A stretch of 64,000 nucleotides of DNA from Rostrohypoxylon terebratum. Lineage: Eukaryota; Ascomycota; Sordariomycetes; Xylariales; Hypoxylaceae. The translations under genes were made by a program, and so were the position numbers. The DNA lies in the NCBI GenBank assembly GCA_022497145.1, contig MU385856.1, forward strand, positions 124,001 through 188,000, written 5' to 3'. The notes under the pieces were generated by a model. That model had not been told where the DNA came from and did no database searches. It saw nothing but the letters and a program-made list of their open reading frames with translations. Positions 9,824-23,380 of the stretch are shown here, one piece after another; positions within the stretch are counted from its first letter, which is position 1, and each line of letters starts with the position of its first letter.

Positions 9824-12019
9824 GGCCGGGTTACATCGCAATATATTGCTCCGGGGGGCTAGTTGTTGTAGTAGCCAAACGTAAAAAAGGACGGGCTGGC
9901 GCGCCGGCGTAGTACAGGTAACTCCAAAAATGCTCGGCTTTCTCTGGGTTTCGACTTCTTGGAAATCTGGCTCAAGGTTACAGAATACTTAATCTCGATT
10001 CACGATGAGCTATGAGGGTGATCGCTCAAGTGTTTCGTCTCGTGGGATTCATTGAATTACTCGCTTTGGTTCTTTAGATGCTAGCATGCCGTTATTTACT
10101 AGTACATACTAGTGTAGGTGGTTGCGGAGAAAGATCCCAGGGTCCTAGTAGAATGCCAGAATGCTACAGAGTAATGCTAGTAATGCTTGATGAGACAGCG
10201 ACGAAAAAAGAAAGGCTGGAAGGGGTCCGAGGAGAAGCCTGACGTAAGTCGACGGATTTTAAACCGCCGAAGATCGGGATCCAGCGAACTTGAACAAATT
10301 GGGCAAGAGGACAGGCGAGCAAGCAGAAAATCCGCTGAAATCCATTCAGTGGATATTCATTGAGATAGGACCTAGGTATTCTGTTACTGTACTGTCACAG
10401 GTGTACTCCGTAGTACGACTGCCCAGGCTGCCAGGTGGTCACTGGAGAGTCGAGACTGCATCCAACTGCACTGGAGACATCTACTACTATGGTAGAGAAA
10501 TTAGAAACATTAGAGACATTAGACCCTTAGACCCTAGGTCCCAAGGTCTAGGAGTGAGACCTCAGTGAGGTTGATGCAATTCTGTTACATCCAGCTAATT
10601 GTAGGTTTTGGTCGGTTGTGTCGGAATGCGACTGTATTAGCAATAGCTGTTATTAAATTGTTTTGTTGTCGTGGTCCTGGAGTCTTTCAAAAGATTAAAT
10701 CAAGAAAGAAACAACCCTGGAGGTGTTGGGCATTAGGTGCGCATCGTAGTACCTAGAAGAAGGAATTCCAGAATGCAGAAAACCACCTCACACACAAAAA
10801 AAAAAGAAGATTCGATGGAACTATCTCAGCGTGCATACAGATTACCTATACTAGCCTACTAGGTATGTCTAAATGTACCTAAAAGAGTGATGCACAGTAT
10901 GAATTGGATTATGCAAACTTAGCTTATTTTATCTGGTCAATCAGAGTTGTACGAAATACTTTGGTACTGCGTAATGGACGAAGTGGACGCCGCTTTGGAT
11001 GTATCGAGGGGCTCCCGACCCATCAAAGTGCCACCACGACCAGTCGATTAATACAGACTTAGGCAAGGACGTACCTAGCATTCATGGACCCACCGATGTA
11101 TTCGAGTATTTGTGTACGTTGTATTTGTGTATTTGACAGAACGTTATTATCATCATCCCTCCTACCTCTCTTCTCTCCCCTATTAATGTCCCCAATGTCT
11201 CTATACCTATACCTATACTTATACTCACACTTATACTACTAATACTACTTACTACTATACGAACCCCGACTTCTATTCTCCCTTACATACGATCACATCA
11301 CATCTCAATCTCTCTCTCACTTTATGCAAAGGATATTTCCCTTTTCCAATCTCTCATATCGGAGCATTGGAATTTGGAAATTGGAATAGAGTGAACCGGA
11401 ACTCTCGATCCCTTTTATTTATATTTAATCTTATCCGTTTCTTATCCGTCTCTTATCAAGTCATCAAATCCCACCTTGGAAATTTGGGAATTGGAACTTG
11501 GAGACTTGGGAACTTATCACAAGCGTTTCTCCAACTAATCAACTGAGTACACCTAGTACCTAAGGCAGTTAGTTGCGCAGTACCTAGTATTTAAGGTCTC
11601 AGAGTTTGATCTAGGCCTTTCCAACACCCCCCAAGCATTGAGCCAAAATCATATAAACTTTCCGACGATATCCTCACCATCCTTTACTTAATCTACCTCA
11701 CTTGGTAGTTAACTGTTACGATTCATACTTATTTGCCTTTCCGTCATTCAAAGTCGGTTGTGACTTATTGTTGATCCTAGACTCCTAGACATTTATTAAG
11801 GGTGTCTGGGTTGAACAATTATTATTACACAATTAATTGGTCGCGCGACGGCTTACGCCGCTTATCGCTGCCCCAACATTCGCCAGTCCTCGCCCGTCCT
11901 TCCTTATTATAGGAACCCGCCTGGTTCTTCGGATACCTTCCCACCTGCTATTTTGATTATTTTTTTTTCTAAACGCTGGTATCACAACCTTAACCCACGG
12001 TATTTTTTGAAAAAGGAGG

Positions 12020-12988
12020 ATGGCGACCGATTTCATCATGCCTAGGCTACACGAGCAGCCCCAGGCGCATTTCTTCCCATATCAACAACCTACCGTGCCG
12101 TCGTCGCAATCCCCGGTCTACCCGTCGCAAGGTTACCAATCCCAACAGATCTCACCCTTAAGCACGTCTAATAATGCTTCACCAACATCGCCAAGGCCTT
12201 ATCATCGCCAGCGATTACGACCACTTTATATGCCCGCCGTCTTGCGACCGACAGAGCACCCGTCGAAGAAAATAATAGTGAGAAAGACGGAAGCACAGGA
12301 TGATGACAGTCAGGTGTCCCCTAACAATAGCTTCATCAACCTGAGCGGGTTAGGCGCGCTTAGTCGTTTAAGTCGTCGCACCACAGGCGACAGCGGAAAG
12401 TGGATGGATAGCGACTGGGATTTAGATATGTTTCCCAAGCCGACGGCGCAACCCACGCGACAACACTGGAAGGTAAGTCCTAGATCTGTATCCCCGTGTC
12501 TCAGATATGCAGCCCTGCAGGGTGCGACATCTCAGAACACATGACTTCATTTCGCTCTTATCCTGTCCCCTCTGGTATTACAAGACCCTCAGCTGACATC
12601 TTAAATTCAGCCCGACCCGGAGTCTAGAATGTGCGACGACCCATCCTGCTTACGCCAGTTCAACTACTGGACGCGCCGCCACCATTGTCGAAAGTGTGGC
12701 AATATTTTCTGTGATTCGCATTCCGCCTTCGATGTTCCTCTCGACCAAGATGCGAATTATAACCCGAGAGGCACGCCTAGCCGAGCATGCTCGTATTGTT
12801 TTTCGGAATTCAAGGCATGGCGTAGTCGGACAAACAGCCAGGCTTCGAGCGAAACCTCTTCCACACACGTAGGTTCGCAAACGGTACCAACGAGCCCGGT
12901 TATGTCGACTCCCATCAATGGTCAGAATGGCCAACACCAGGACGTCGCCATGAGTGTTCCCCGAGACTGGAATTGGAGCACATTTTAA
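12020..12988 (+). CDS. FYVE-type zinc finger protein
   Basis: Probably binds phosphatidylinositol 3-phosphate on endosomal or vacuolar membranes (role known for FYVE domains). Two exons, 12020-12472 and 12611-12988, give 831 bases, 276 residues. The intron runs gtaagt...ttcag. The N-terminal ~145 residues are Pro/Ser/Gln-rich and look disordered. The FYVE domain spans about residues 150-220, with W150-x-x-D153, C159, C164, the RRHHCRKCG core at 173-181, C185, H188, C211 and C214. The first cysteine pair is C-X4-C rather than the usual C-X2-C, and RVC is replaced by RAC. The tail is Ser/Thr-rich and ends NWSTF. There is no kinase, RUN or WD domain, so it is a small FYVE-only protein. The start is the first ATG after an A-rich leader (gaaaaaggagg). 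Confidence 0.9.
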
Positions 12989-15900
12989 GAAGACGGGATA
13001 CAAATTGATTCGCCAACTGAGGCCTCTGTATGCCTCCAGCCGTTTTCCAGAAAACGAATTCTGAGGACGAAATTATGATAACCCACAACACAACACAACG
13101 CATAGCACACAACGCACGACTTACATAATCATTACGGTAAACTTGCCGACAATACCAGAACATACAACATTCACACACATAGACTAGAAGTTTCTGGGAT
13201 AAACTGGATATATACGGCCCATACCCATCCCATTTTGCACGAGTTACGTGGACAGCATTGCGGTCTTGCACTTCCTTCCAGGCTACGATACCCGATTTCG
13301 GTGGAGTAATTTCGATTTGTATACCTTTGAGGGGACGGGGGATGACGGGGGAGGGTGAGGGTCGAGGAGATGATATAACGCATTAGGGGCGCATGTCATT
13401 TACGAACTGCATCCTTGAGTCAGGTGACCGGGGAGTTCTGGCAATAAATGGAAGCGGGATTGGGGGTTTGCATACCAAGACATTAGAAAGGAATCTTGTC
13501 ATGGCCTGGAGTTTTTGGAGTTTCGATAGGCACCGCTGAATGTCGGTTGCCTGTTGCTGGTGGATGCTGGGGTACTGAACCTAATCGGTTTGGTTACACG
13601 GTGTTCACAATACGGAGGTTCCTAACCGAGTATCTAGATTAATCGGATTTTTGATTCCCATAACAATTTACCTCGTCCTACAATCCTACCGAAACGCGGC
13701 ATCGTGACTTCCGATGAGACGTACATCTGTCGTTAGTTTAACCGATTTACTCCGGAGCCAGTCGCAATTCGTCGTTTCCATGTAATGTAAGTAATAGGCG
13801 TTCTGGCCTTCTATCCAATCCCGCAGTAGCAATTGCTGCTCCTGGCACCGAACTAAGAACAAAGGGTGGCTTCCTTGCACTGCTAGCGGCTTACCCTACG
13901 TGGGCTTGCCGGCGCAAGCAGGTAAATTACGTAATAGCAAGTACCGCGCTCGGTGAAGCTATGACGATCTAGGCAATCAAGCCTATGTAAGCGGCAAGTC
14001 CGATCCTAACCTCCACTTAGATGCCTTAGAAACGTTCTAAGTAAGCAGGTAAGGTAAAGTTAGGTGACCTAACCTATTTAGCGTTGGGTCCACCCGACCT
14101 GGTGGAACCGGCAGTAGCCGTAAAAGAAGGTAACCTTACATAGGGTACGCGGGTACTTCCAATAATACTTTCTTTCATTTTGAAGTTTCAATACTTTTCA
14201 CTACGTACTTTACTACTTCCACTGTCCAATCTTCCAACCCGTATCCACCCAAAAATATTGACATCCTCGGTCGCAAGACGGGCGAACGCACAGTTGGGAC
14301 GTGACCAAAAATGATATTGGATGTCTAAACTCACCTGCGTACCATTGCGTGTGGTTCGTGTGGTTGATGTGCCCATGCGCGTATAAATATCTCAAGGGTT
14401 GTTGACGAGAGTCACGATCGCTTGTGCAGCTTTCGCGGTGCCAGTTCACGCTCCGGCGCCCAACGATGACGATGTCTCTTGGCCTTCCGGGATGCCCGAT
14501 CCCGTTTCAGCAACCCCCTCGGTTATCAGTAGCAGCAGGCCGCAGTTACGGCGACTGCTTCATCGTGGTGGTAGCGTAGTCAAATACATATTTCTCATCG
14601 CCACCGACGGCGGATATATCGGCGTTCCGGCTGGCTCGAAAATGCTACTTTGCCACATCGAAACCCTTAGCCACGGCGGTGTGATAATGCACTCGCAATA
14701 CCTACATACCAAGTATACCTACCTACGTAATTACAATAGCCCTCGCGGGCGGTTGTAGGTGTTGACTAACCCTCCTTCTTGAGAGGCGGGGTAAGTTAGG
14801 CATGTAGGACGTCTTCCGAAGAGAGATTGAAAGAGTCCGGGTGCGCCTCTTGGCGACGTCTGTCAAGCATATTCTCGCAGGTCTCCCGCTGGGGACTCCG
14901 ACCAATTAGTACGTTGGTCTGGACAGTCAATCGGAAACGACCTGGGACCTGGCACAACAGACCTAAATCGATATTGGCGCATATATGATATGATATTACA
15001 GGCGCAAGGCGCGTGATCTTGGCCGAATTCGCTGTGATGGAAAGGGATGTGCCATATGTGGAGCAGAGAACATGGGGGAGATCCTCACGATGTCTGTCCC
15101 CGCCGCGATGTGTGCGGGGGCCGAGCAGCAAGGGAGCTTGCTGCAAGAGAACCAGAAAGATCGCGAGAAATCTGATCGAACAATGCTGGAGCATCGTCGA
15201 TACAATCCCCAACGTCCGCATGGTCTCCAAGTTTATCTCATGGTGCAAATTCAAACTTCCGTGTGCACCGTCGTCTACGTAGCAGTAGCTACCTTTGCGT
15301 AGTATTTACTCCAGACCACGACGTCGCTTAGTGATAGCCTCAACCAAATTTTGTGTGTCATTTCAAGTGGACATGTTAGGACGAGGGACCCGCCGAAGGT
15401 GAGACTTTGAGTGGAGTGTTATGCAGTTCGTGTTCGTCCAATTCATATTTGGCCCCTTCCCAAAGGGCACTCACTCTGCCACTACCACAAGACCGCCCCG
15501 TTACTAACTTTGCTATTCAGTGTAGTGATACCAAGTATGCTAATATAATCGCCAATGCAGTTCATGCGGGCCGAGAAATGCAGAGCAATCCTTTCAGTCG
15601 CAGAATATGTCTCAGAGCTTGACCGAGCCGACTTACTTTAGATGTTGAAGTTCACGATACGTCGTCATCCGACGACTCGTCTCCCCCACCATCCCCCATG
15701 CTACAATTCGCACTACCCACATACTTCGGCTAGGGGGCGTACTGCAGGGAACGATCTTGAATTTACTCGCTAACATACAGTAGAACCCGATGGTAGTCTA
15801 CCAACTGCATCAACACGGTATTCGTGCCGAGAGCTCTATACCCTGGTCTTGAAACCAATGTCACCAGAACGACTCAACAAATATTACGATACTTCAACTG

Positions 15901-18616
15901 CACCTCCGTATATTCTACTCTATCTATAAGCCCAAGGCGCCGCTGCTAACAGGGCCATTGGGTTCGCTATACTTGCCAGGAAGAGTGACTTGGGCTGGCG
16001 TCTCAACAACATACCTACCTGCCAAACATACTATTCATCTCGAGGTACATCACTTCATAGGTCTCACAGTAGGTAACATTATCCCCGAACTGATCATTCT
16101 CTAGCGATGGTAGTTGTTGTCGAGGGGTCGTAGTAAGTTCTCAAATATACCTGTGGACATATTGCCACCACTATCACGTATACAAGTCCTAGGTAGTTAC
16201 CTACGTATGCGTAGCTAGCGGCGCCGCTTTTAACAACTCAGCTAACGGATCGCATAACTTGCTAGAGACTACCTGGACCAAATTGTACGTGGCTGAAGAA
16301 ACATTGAGCAACAAATATAGCACATAATGCATTTTTTGTATTACTAGCCCTTTATGAAGTACCCAGGTTTAGCCTTCAAAAAATAGTAAACTAATAAGAG
16401 GTGGTTGATACATATCAACTCCTTCTCGGAGCATAAACAAAATCAAGGGAGACGGGGCTATACAGGTTAGTGCCTACAAACACAGCTAAACAAAAGTTTT
16501 CGGCTTTATGAAGACGCAATCGAGCCTAATTCTGTCTAGAGTCTCATCAGAGCCAGCGTCCCATTTCCCAATTCCAATCTTAGTGCAGATTTTGTCTTAA
16601 TTGATCAATCAATATATGAAATCTAGTCGTCTGAATTTCTCATCATGACAGACACTAAGAAACACTACTGCTTCGGAGGCAATATTTTTCCATACATAGT
16701 CGCGTCACTTTTATAGATGCCTACCTAAGTGCCTACCCATTCATGCCGTCCTCGTAAATTACGACCGTTCTCTTGGAGGCATGCGTATTATTAATTGTGT
16801 GCTTTATATCTCATCGAAACATGGTTTAATCATTCTCCGATCTCGCTCAGCTTTGAGTCCATCATATCTACGGCTATTCAAATGAAAACTGGACACCGGA
16901 TCCTGTATCTACCTTAAGTGGTCAATTCATTTGGTGAGTTTCAATGGCGGGTTTTTTCACGAATGTATCGACTGTAGCCTTGTAGGTTAGGGATGAATTG
17001 GTTTTACCTAAAAATTGCACGATGACCTATGCGAAGGCCTATAGTAAGATTATATATCAAACAGTAATACTCCTCCCAACAATCTTCCAAGGTCTAGTTG
17101 AAATGGTGATCCAGCTCAGTTGCAGTGTCAACGGTAGGAACAGAGTGGCCTACTTGATTGCCATCATCTCAGTCCCTAACTAGATTCAAAACGAGTTCTT
17201 GGGATATTGCTTTGCCCTTTTTTCTATTTCTTCTACTCTTTTCCCCCCTTCTCCGTGTATTTCTTTTTCATTATCTTCACACATACACAAAACAACTTTG
17301 ACCAATTCAATTGTCATTTATTTCGATGCCGATGCCGATGCCGATGTGATGTGATGTGTATACGGCAAGCCTCCTCCTGTTGTCATGGTAGGCATAAACT
17401 ACGCACTCTCCTCGAACATGGACCCCTATCATTCGACGATATAGAGACTGCTTTGATACTCGTGCGTATTTTCTTTGATTTCAATCTATCTCCTGGATTT
17501 AATGACTATTTTATTAATATTACTAGTTTACTATCGAGAGTCGATGCCGTTGTGGCATTCACAACCTAGCTCAATACCTACCTATTCTTCTTCAGTATGA
17601 GTAACCGGCTTTTCACCTCGCTGACTGCGGCGTAGAGGTTGGCGAGCGATATGGCAGCTGATGAGTTGAGCTCCTCGCAAAGTCGCATAACAAGCCTATT
17701 GCTCTAGTTGCGGCTGAGGAGCTTTGTAGTAAGGGACCCAAGGAGCGGTATTATCTAGGGGTCTGTGGGCACAGAAATGCCTACATATGTCACTCGTCTC
17801 CCGTTGATCTGTCTTGTGGTTAACGTATTGGTACTCGACATAGGATCCCTATCCACGACACATGATCTGGCCAGGCGAAGGCAAGACGATCCGCTAGTAT
17901 TGCTGCAGATTAATTCTATAAGGAGAAGAGATAGGGGTTAGCTTAAAAACACCACTCCGAAACTTACATATAGGTATGGTCACTTAGTAGAGTGGGTATA
18001 CCTAATCTATATCTATTAGGTGGGCAGTGGCCCTGGACAGCTGTTAGCTAATTCAGTGAATTAATGATTCCAAGCCACGACGGCAGTGCTCGTTACGTAG
18101 GCACTTACTTATTAATTGATGGCTGGGAGATGGAGCGCCTATTCTAATTAACTCTGCATCGCTTTCTTCCCAGTGACCATGCTCCCCTATAGTGGATCCA
18201 CCCCTATTCACGATGAGTCAGCAGAGGATTCCTACGCACATTTTCAGATCACCACCGTCAGGAAGCAAATGGGATTTTGATGCATAATCATTAGACATTT
18301 TGCGTATCTACACCTAAAGCAATAAACGCTTGTTTCAAATATATACAATGGGCGTGGGTTTTTACATTCGTTACCAAGACCCATATTTTATCATAGGTTC
18401 GATCTCGTAATCATCACCTATTCCCTTCATGCAGTGTGCTTTTCGTAGCCATCCCTTTTCCTGGCTCCCCAAACTCCGGATATGATTTGTTAGCAGTGGG
18501 CCGCTGTAGCAATAATACTCTAGTACCTAACAGATACCTGTATTGATAACTCCCACAAATGCGACTGGCGCTCATTTGTTTTCCACGTCTGACGTGTAGA
18601 GACCCGAGATCTAATT
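12989..18616. other. Intergenic, about 5.6 kb, no supported gene
   Basis: Open frames up to 152 codons exist (for example minus strand 14796-15254), but none shows a recognisable domain, a consistent splice pattern or codon bias, and that length is expected by chance in a region this size. Short inverted repeats occur, for example gttaggtgacctaac at 14059-14073 and gcttgccggcgcaagc at about 13905-13920. A (GATGCC)3-(GATGT)3 microsatellite lies at 17325-17359. Several TACCTA motif copies are present, for example near 16010-16020 and 16195-16205. Confidence 0.55.
17325..17359. repeat. (GATGCC)3-(GATGT)3 microsatellite
   Basis: Short compound tandem repeat in non-coding DNA, preceded by a T-rich stretch. 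Confidence 0.8.
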
Positions 18617-20112
18617 CTAGTAATGCTTGCCGGTTGACTTTCCGTTGACTCGAGCAGCAGACGATGGGTGCAACTTCTCGTTGCCGGTGGACTCGTCGCT
18701 GTCCTCAGAAATCGCATCTTCAACGCCTTCGCCGTAAACTTCGCGTTCGAGGCCTTTCGCGGCGTCCCAGCTAGCCTTTTCTGCCAACATGACGTTGCTG
18801 AGACGACGATCGGGGTTGACCTTAGCACGTACGACCTCCGCCTTACTGCGGCGAAGATAACTCGCGACGAAAAATGACATGAACAGATAAGTAAGCGGAA
18901 GCAGGTAGAAGACATTAAGCCAGATGGCGAAAGTGGCGCCGGTAGTCGTAATGCAGTCAACCTTTTGAAATCGGGTCACGTAGCTAGCAGTCGGATCCGC
19001 GGAGTCAGCTACCACAGTGGCCGCTCCTACGGCTCCAGCGGCGCCGAAAAGTGACTGCTTCAGGCTATCGAGAAAAGTCTCGGAGCTAGGAGTAGCAGTC
19101 GCAGCAGCAGCGATGCTGGATGCCACAGAATTGGCCTCGGAGGCGGCAACTCTTACTTGAACCGGGATGGAGTACGAGACGAAAGAGTGAATGATGGCAG
19201 CGGATGCGCCAATGATAAACTGCGAGATTTGGAGAGAAGTAAGCGAGCGCTTCACTAGCGTGGGTACGCGGATGTTGAAAGCGGTCACTGTGTAGTATGT
19301 GTACTGTTTCGAAATTAGCGACAAAGAATGTTTTAATTCAGTTATACAGTCAAGACACTCACCATTAAAGCATGGATAGCCGAGTTAAAGCACACGAAGA
19401 TCCAAATAGGAGCCGACATATAACGCATACCAGCCCACATAGCCATCATGGCACCGGCGTGGTGGTAGGTCTGGAGAGTAGAGCTCAACTTTCCCTTGGC
19501 GAGAATGATGAGAGTATCGATAACTTCGTAAAACTTGCTAATATAGAAGAGCCAGCCGTAGAAAGCCAAGCCCTCGTTCCAGAGACGACCGGTTTCAGCC
19601 CGGCTGGGGAAACTCCCAGCTGTTAGAACGTTGTCGCCATCTATAGATTGCCAAAGATTCTGGTCTTGATTGTAGTTAAGCGCATTGCCTAGACCAGCTG
19701 GCCCATGAAATTTGCAGAGGCTGTCAACAGTGCCAGCCCAGCCGTCAGGTCCAGCCGGGCTCACAATTGTGCTGCGAAGAGCGTGGAACATGCCGATCCA
19801 AGTCCATGCTGAGTAGACGGCAAGGAATACGTTGTGTAAGACCACCAAAAAGTGGAATGCCTTAGTTTTGCTGATAGCCCAAGGTTTCTTACCGGTAGAC
19901 TTGTTGTAGATATTCAACAACTTGGCAGTGATCGCGTAAACAGTTGCGATCGTAATCGGCACCTTTGGGTCCAACGCACTGACGTACAAGTTATCTGGTA
20001 TGGTGAAAGGCTGATCAAAAGGTGGAGGAGGGATCGTTTCTGGGACTGAATGTGGCGGGAATCTGAAGAGCGAAGCCGCAGGAGGCGAGAGGAAAACTGC
20101 GGGCGCTGCCAT
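18617..20112 (-). CDS. ELO-family fatty acid elongase
   Basis: Multi-pass ER membrane 3-ketoacyl-CoA synthase of the ELO family, the condensing enzyme of very-long-chain fatty acid elongation (known for the family). Two exons, 20112-19363 and 19303-18617, give 1437 bases, 478 residues. The intron at 19362-19304 is gtgagt...aacag and joins HALM to YTYYTVTA, completing the last conserved block. The ELO signatures are KFYEVIDTLIIL (193-204), the histidine box as QTYHH (214-218) and NSAIHALMYTYY (243-254). About seven hydrophobic segments are visible. The first histidine of HxxHH is Gln, a variant seen in a subset of elongases. There are two long insertions: residues ~112-175 before the FYEVIDT block, and an Ala/Ser-rich stretch of ~70 residues between the last membrane segments. 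The C-terminus is charged and cytosolic-looking. At 478 residues it is longer than typical ELO proteins. ATG at 20112 is the first in frame before MAAPAVF. Confidence 0.9.
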
Positions 20113-21234
20113 GGCTAAACCTATGTGATATTCGGTCTTGTTTTCGATCAGTAAAAGTTGAAGATTGTTGGTTTCGATATGATACGAGTTGCACACGCGA
20201 CAGGTCGTTATGGTCGTTATATGTGCATCAGCTCTGAGCAAAACGACCAGGGTGTATAGTTGAGGGATCTACGAGTACATCAAACGGTGAGTTGGAACGA
20301 TGAGTTCGAAGGATTTAAGTAAATTTCGTGATGAAAGGTTGTACACCAAAAAGAGATGACGATTAATAGAGAGAATGGCAGAAAGGACTGTTTTCCTCCT
20401 CGATGCTACCAAATAATACGTGTTGATTTAAGAAGGAAAAGCAAATGTTAAGAAAAAAAGAATTGCTGTAATACAGATTGTAGCTTGTAGCATGTAGCAA
20501 CTGGACCGCGGCATAAAACCTCTACCGCTGACCTACAGTACCCTCCCCAGGGCTACCCCTGGAACGCGCTAAGACTGAGTTTTGGCTGGGTTGAGGTTCT
20601 AGAGGTAGAAGAGGACCAATGGCAACCGCGCAGCGACGGTACCTAGCCAGTCACGCTACCGTTGCTACCGTTCCGCCGCTCAGGTGCCACAGGGGCCACA
20701 GGGGGCCACAGGGCTCAACAGTTGAAGGGGTAGGCTAGCTTCCTTCGACCTCATTGGTCCGTTCACTCGTAGCTCTGCCAAATCGGGTATGAAAGCGCTG
20801 TTTTCGGGTTGGGTTTCCAGAGCTCAATTCCATTGCCGTCATCCGAACCTTGGAAATCATTGTACGTTCAATGTTGTACGTAGTATTATTTGATATGATG
20901 TATGCTGTACAACTCAAGACCTATCAATTTCGCCGTGGGAAAATATCCAGATGTACCTACCTAGGACCTACGACGTAGTAGGTATATCATGATATCCATA
21001 GCATTGGGGTTACCGAGAGCAACTGGAAAGTTTTCTGCGAACCGTTAATGAAACAGCGTTTGACACAATATAACATACAAATGCATGGAGCAACAGAAAC
21101 ACGACAACATTTCGAAGTCAATGCATCCATTCTGACCGACTTTGAGATGACATGTGCCCGTTTGCCAGTATGAGATGCCGAGGAACATCTTATGCCCAGT
21201 CTTGGTGGATCTCTTAATAAACATCATCTAAGAT

Positions 21235-21276
21235 GCAACTGGGCAGCTGGGCAACTGGGCGGGCAACTGGGCAGGG
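21235..21276. repeat. CTGGGCAACT/CTGGGCAGCT tandem repeat
   Basis: Four imperfect copies of a ~9-10 base unit (caactgggcagctgggc and variants) in non-coding DNA. Confidence 0.8.
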
Positions 21277-22435
21277 TGCGAAAGGCGGCTTCTGCAGCGA
21301 GAGGCTCCCGGTCTAAGGGGACAGGGACGTCTTTGAGCCCCCAAGCAAAATCTGCTCCGGTGAGGGGGAGTCCAGATTCCATGACGATCACCAAACTTAA
21401 AATGTTGGCAGCGGGTGAGCGGTTGAACCAGGTGAGCTCGAAATATGCCCAAGGGCCCAAGGTTTTGAAACCACGAGTACCATGAGGTGACACATGTCGA
21501 CGCAAACTCATGACACTTTTAAGTTTTATTTAATTTGGAAATATCATCATATATTCCTCCTTCGTAGCAGGGTTCGAAAGGCGCCGTCTATATACTCGCT
21601 CGCGGTCGTGTGCAACAGTAAGCAGTTCTACGTATTAGTGAGATGAATCTAGAAATGGTGGGATACTGTGGGATATTGTGAATCAGTAAGTACTATGTAC
21701 TAGTAGACGTGACAAAGGGGACAAAGGGATGTTCGTCTATGCTGTAGCCTGTAAGGGCTTGCCAATGTAACCTACTATGTTGCGACGTTATCTGGCCTGG
21801 TAATCGTAATCAAGCTTCGAATTTCCAAGATCCATTTCCCAACAAAAAAAAAAAAGGCTTGGATGTCTTCCCCTCATTGGCCCCGCGCGTCGTAACTTTT
21901 TTCTTTAGTAAAATCTTTTTTTCCCTATTCTCCATCCAGGGTCTATTGCCAAGAAGGAAAGCGGTCTAGGGGAACCCAGCACGCGGGATGATGCGACAGA
22001 TTTAGGAAACGATCTCTCAACAGATACGTACCAATCTAATCATCATTGGGTTTTCAGATAAGCGGCTATGGTAAAACAGACTTCGCAATAAATATAATCA
22101 ACAAAAGTACGTACGTATAGTTAATCCAATATGGCAAGTTTCGCGTTCTCTAGTTTCCAGTCTCCAGTACATAGTATGTAGTACGACTTAGACATTGCCC
22201 CTCCCCCCAACAAATTTGTGACAGGGAGGCACGCGAATCTGCGAATCTTGCTTGAGACCTGGCTCTTTAACCGAATATTAAGTTGCCATCTCTGTTACGA
22301 ACTAGCCCTGGAAATCTATGATTTTATGCCTACCAGCCTACAGTTTAATAATTCAATCGTTATTATGGATGATCTATTAACAAAGCCTCGAGTTTAATAT
22401 ATAGATTGAACATCGTATCGTAGGTGGCGCTCCCA

Positions 22436-22458
22436 GCCAGCCTGCCTGCCTGCCTGCC
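22436..22458. repeat. (CCTG)n / (CCAG) microsatellite
   Basis: cagccagcctgcctgcctgcctgcc-type tetranucleotide run in non-coding DNA. Confidence 0.8.
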
Positions 22459-23380
22459 AAGTTCAATTCGCAATACTACATAAAAAAGCCACTTACAAGC
22501 CACTTGCAAGCCACTTACCCACTCATGTCCGATAGATCTACATTATTGATTCACTTAGTTACATTCAATGTTATTTCTAGGTAGACATCTTGGCGTTGAT
22601 CGGGTTCCGCGGGCGGCTACTGTATCTCTCGTATGTTCCTGTGCTCCTACTGCCGACTTCCCCGACGCACTAGAAAAGCGACAACGCCTACGGCCATGAG
22701 TTTCGCGAATAATTGATGTGATGTGGTTGTGGTCAAATTGGATAAAAATCTTGCGATTGATGCATCTCACCGTGAGCACCGTGAGACGTGCAGGCTCAAT
22801 TGCTGGTTTATAAGTCCGAACGCTAAAAGTTGTCTGACCTTGACTAATTCTCGCTCATAGGTGTCGGTAGAAGCAGCGAATTACAGCTGTGGCCCTAATA
22901 CCCCACAATGAGGCTATCCAGAGAAGGAGCTGAGGTTTACCCCAATTTTTAAGTTCCCAAGAATCAAGGTTGATTGTGATTGGTTCTATTAACGAGAATG
23001 ATGACTAAGGAGCCGAGGTTGCGTGGGCGCACAGTCTATCCATACCTAGAACTGCAAGGGGCGCCTTCCCCTTCCACCTCAGCCTTTGGAGGATTTGACA
23101 CTCCCAAGGATTCTTTGAAGTCAACTTGAACTCCAACTTGAACTTCAACTTCAAAAACTTTAACGAGATTCAGAAGAGTCGTGAACTCAAAAAGTTCACT
23201 TGCTTCTGCAACAACTTTGTAATACCTTATCTCGAGATTTACAACTTCACAGCTTGAACTTGTCACATAATTCCATATAGGAGTTTATATATTGAATCTA
23301 AAAACCACAACCCCTTGAATTGATCATCTTTGTGTCGCACGTCACCGGTTTCCCCGCCTCTACAATTCTACAATTCTACA

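Larger units (their letters stand above)
7997..12019. other. Intergenic, about 4 kb; possible small exon and a pyrimidine-rich leader
   Basis: No complete gene is supported. The segment holds CCTAGG/TACCTA motif copies (for example 8798-8826), several tacta/tagta-rich stretches, and a coding-like stretch at 9632-9823 listed separately. From about 11150 the plus strand becomes pyrimidine-rich with many ctatac and cttat strings. This probably forms the promoter and 5' leader of the FYVE gene at 12020. Confidence 0.55.
20113..23380. other. Intergenic, about 3.3 kb, between divergent elongase and alcohol oxidase genes
   Basis: Should contain both promoters. No gene is supported. It holds a compound repeat of gggcaact/gggcagct units (21235-21276), a (CCTG)n run (22436-22458), a run of A (21843-21855), CCTAGG motif copies (20953-20984) and an imprecise caacttgaactt repeat at 23110-23160. 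Minus-strand frames over that last repeat give only low-complexity peptides. Confidence 0.55.

Noticed and set aside
14796..15254. 152-codon minus-strand frame with a hydrophobic stretch
   Set aside because: No recognisable family, overlaps open frames on the other strand, and this length is expected by chance in the amount of non-coding DNA present.
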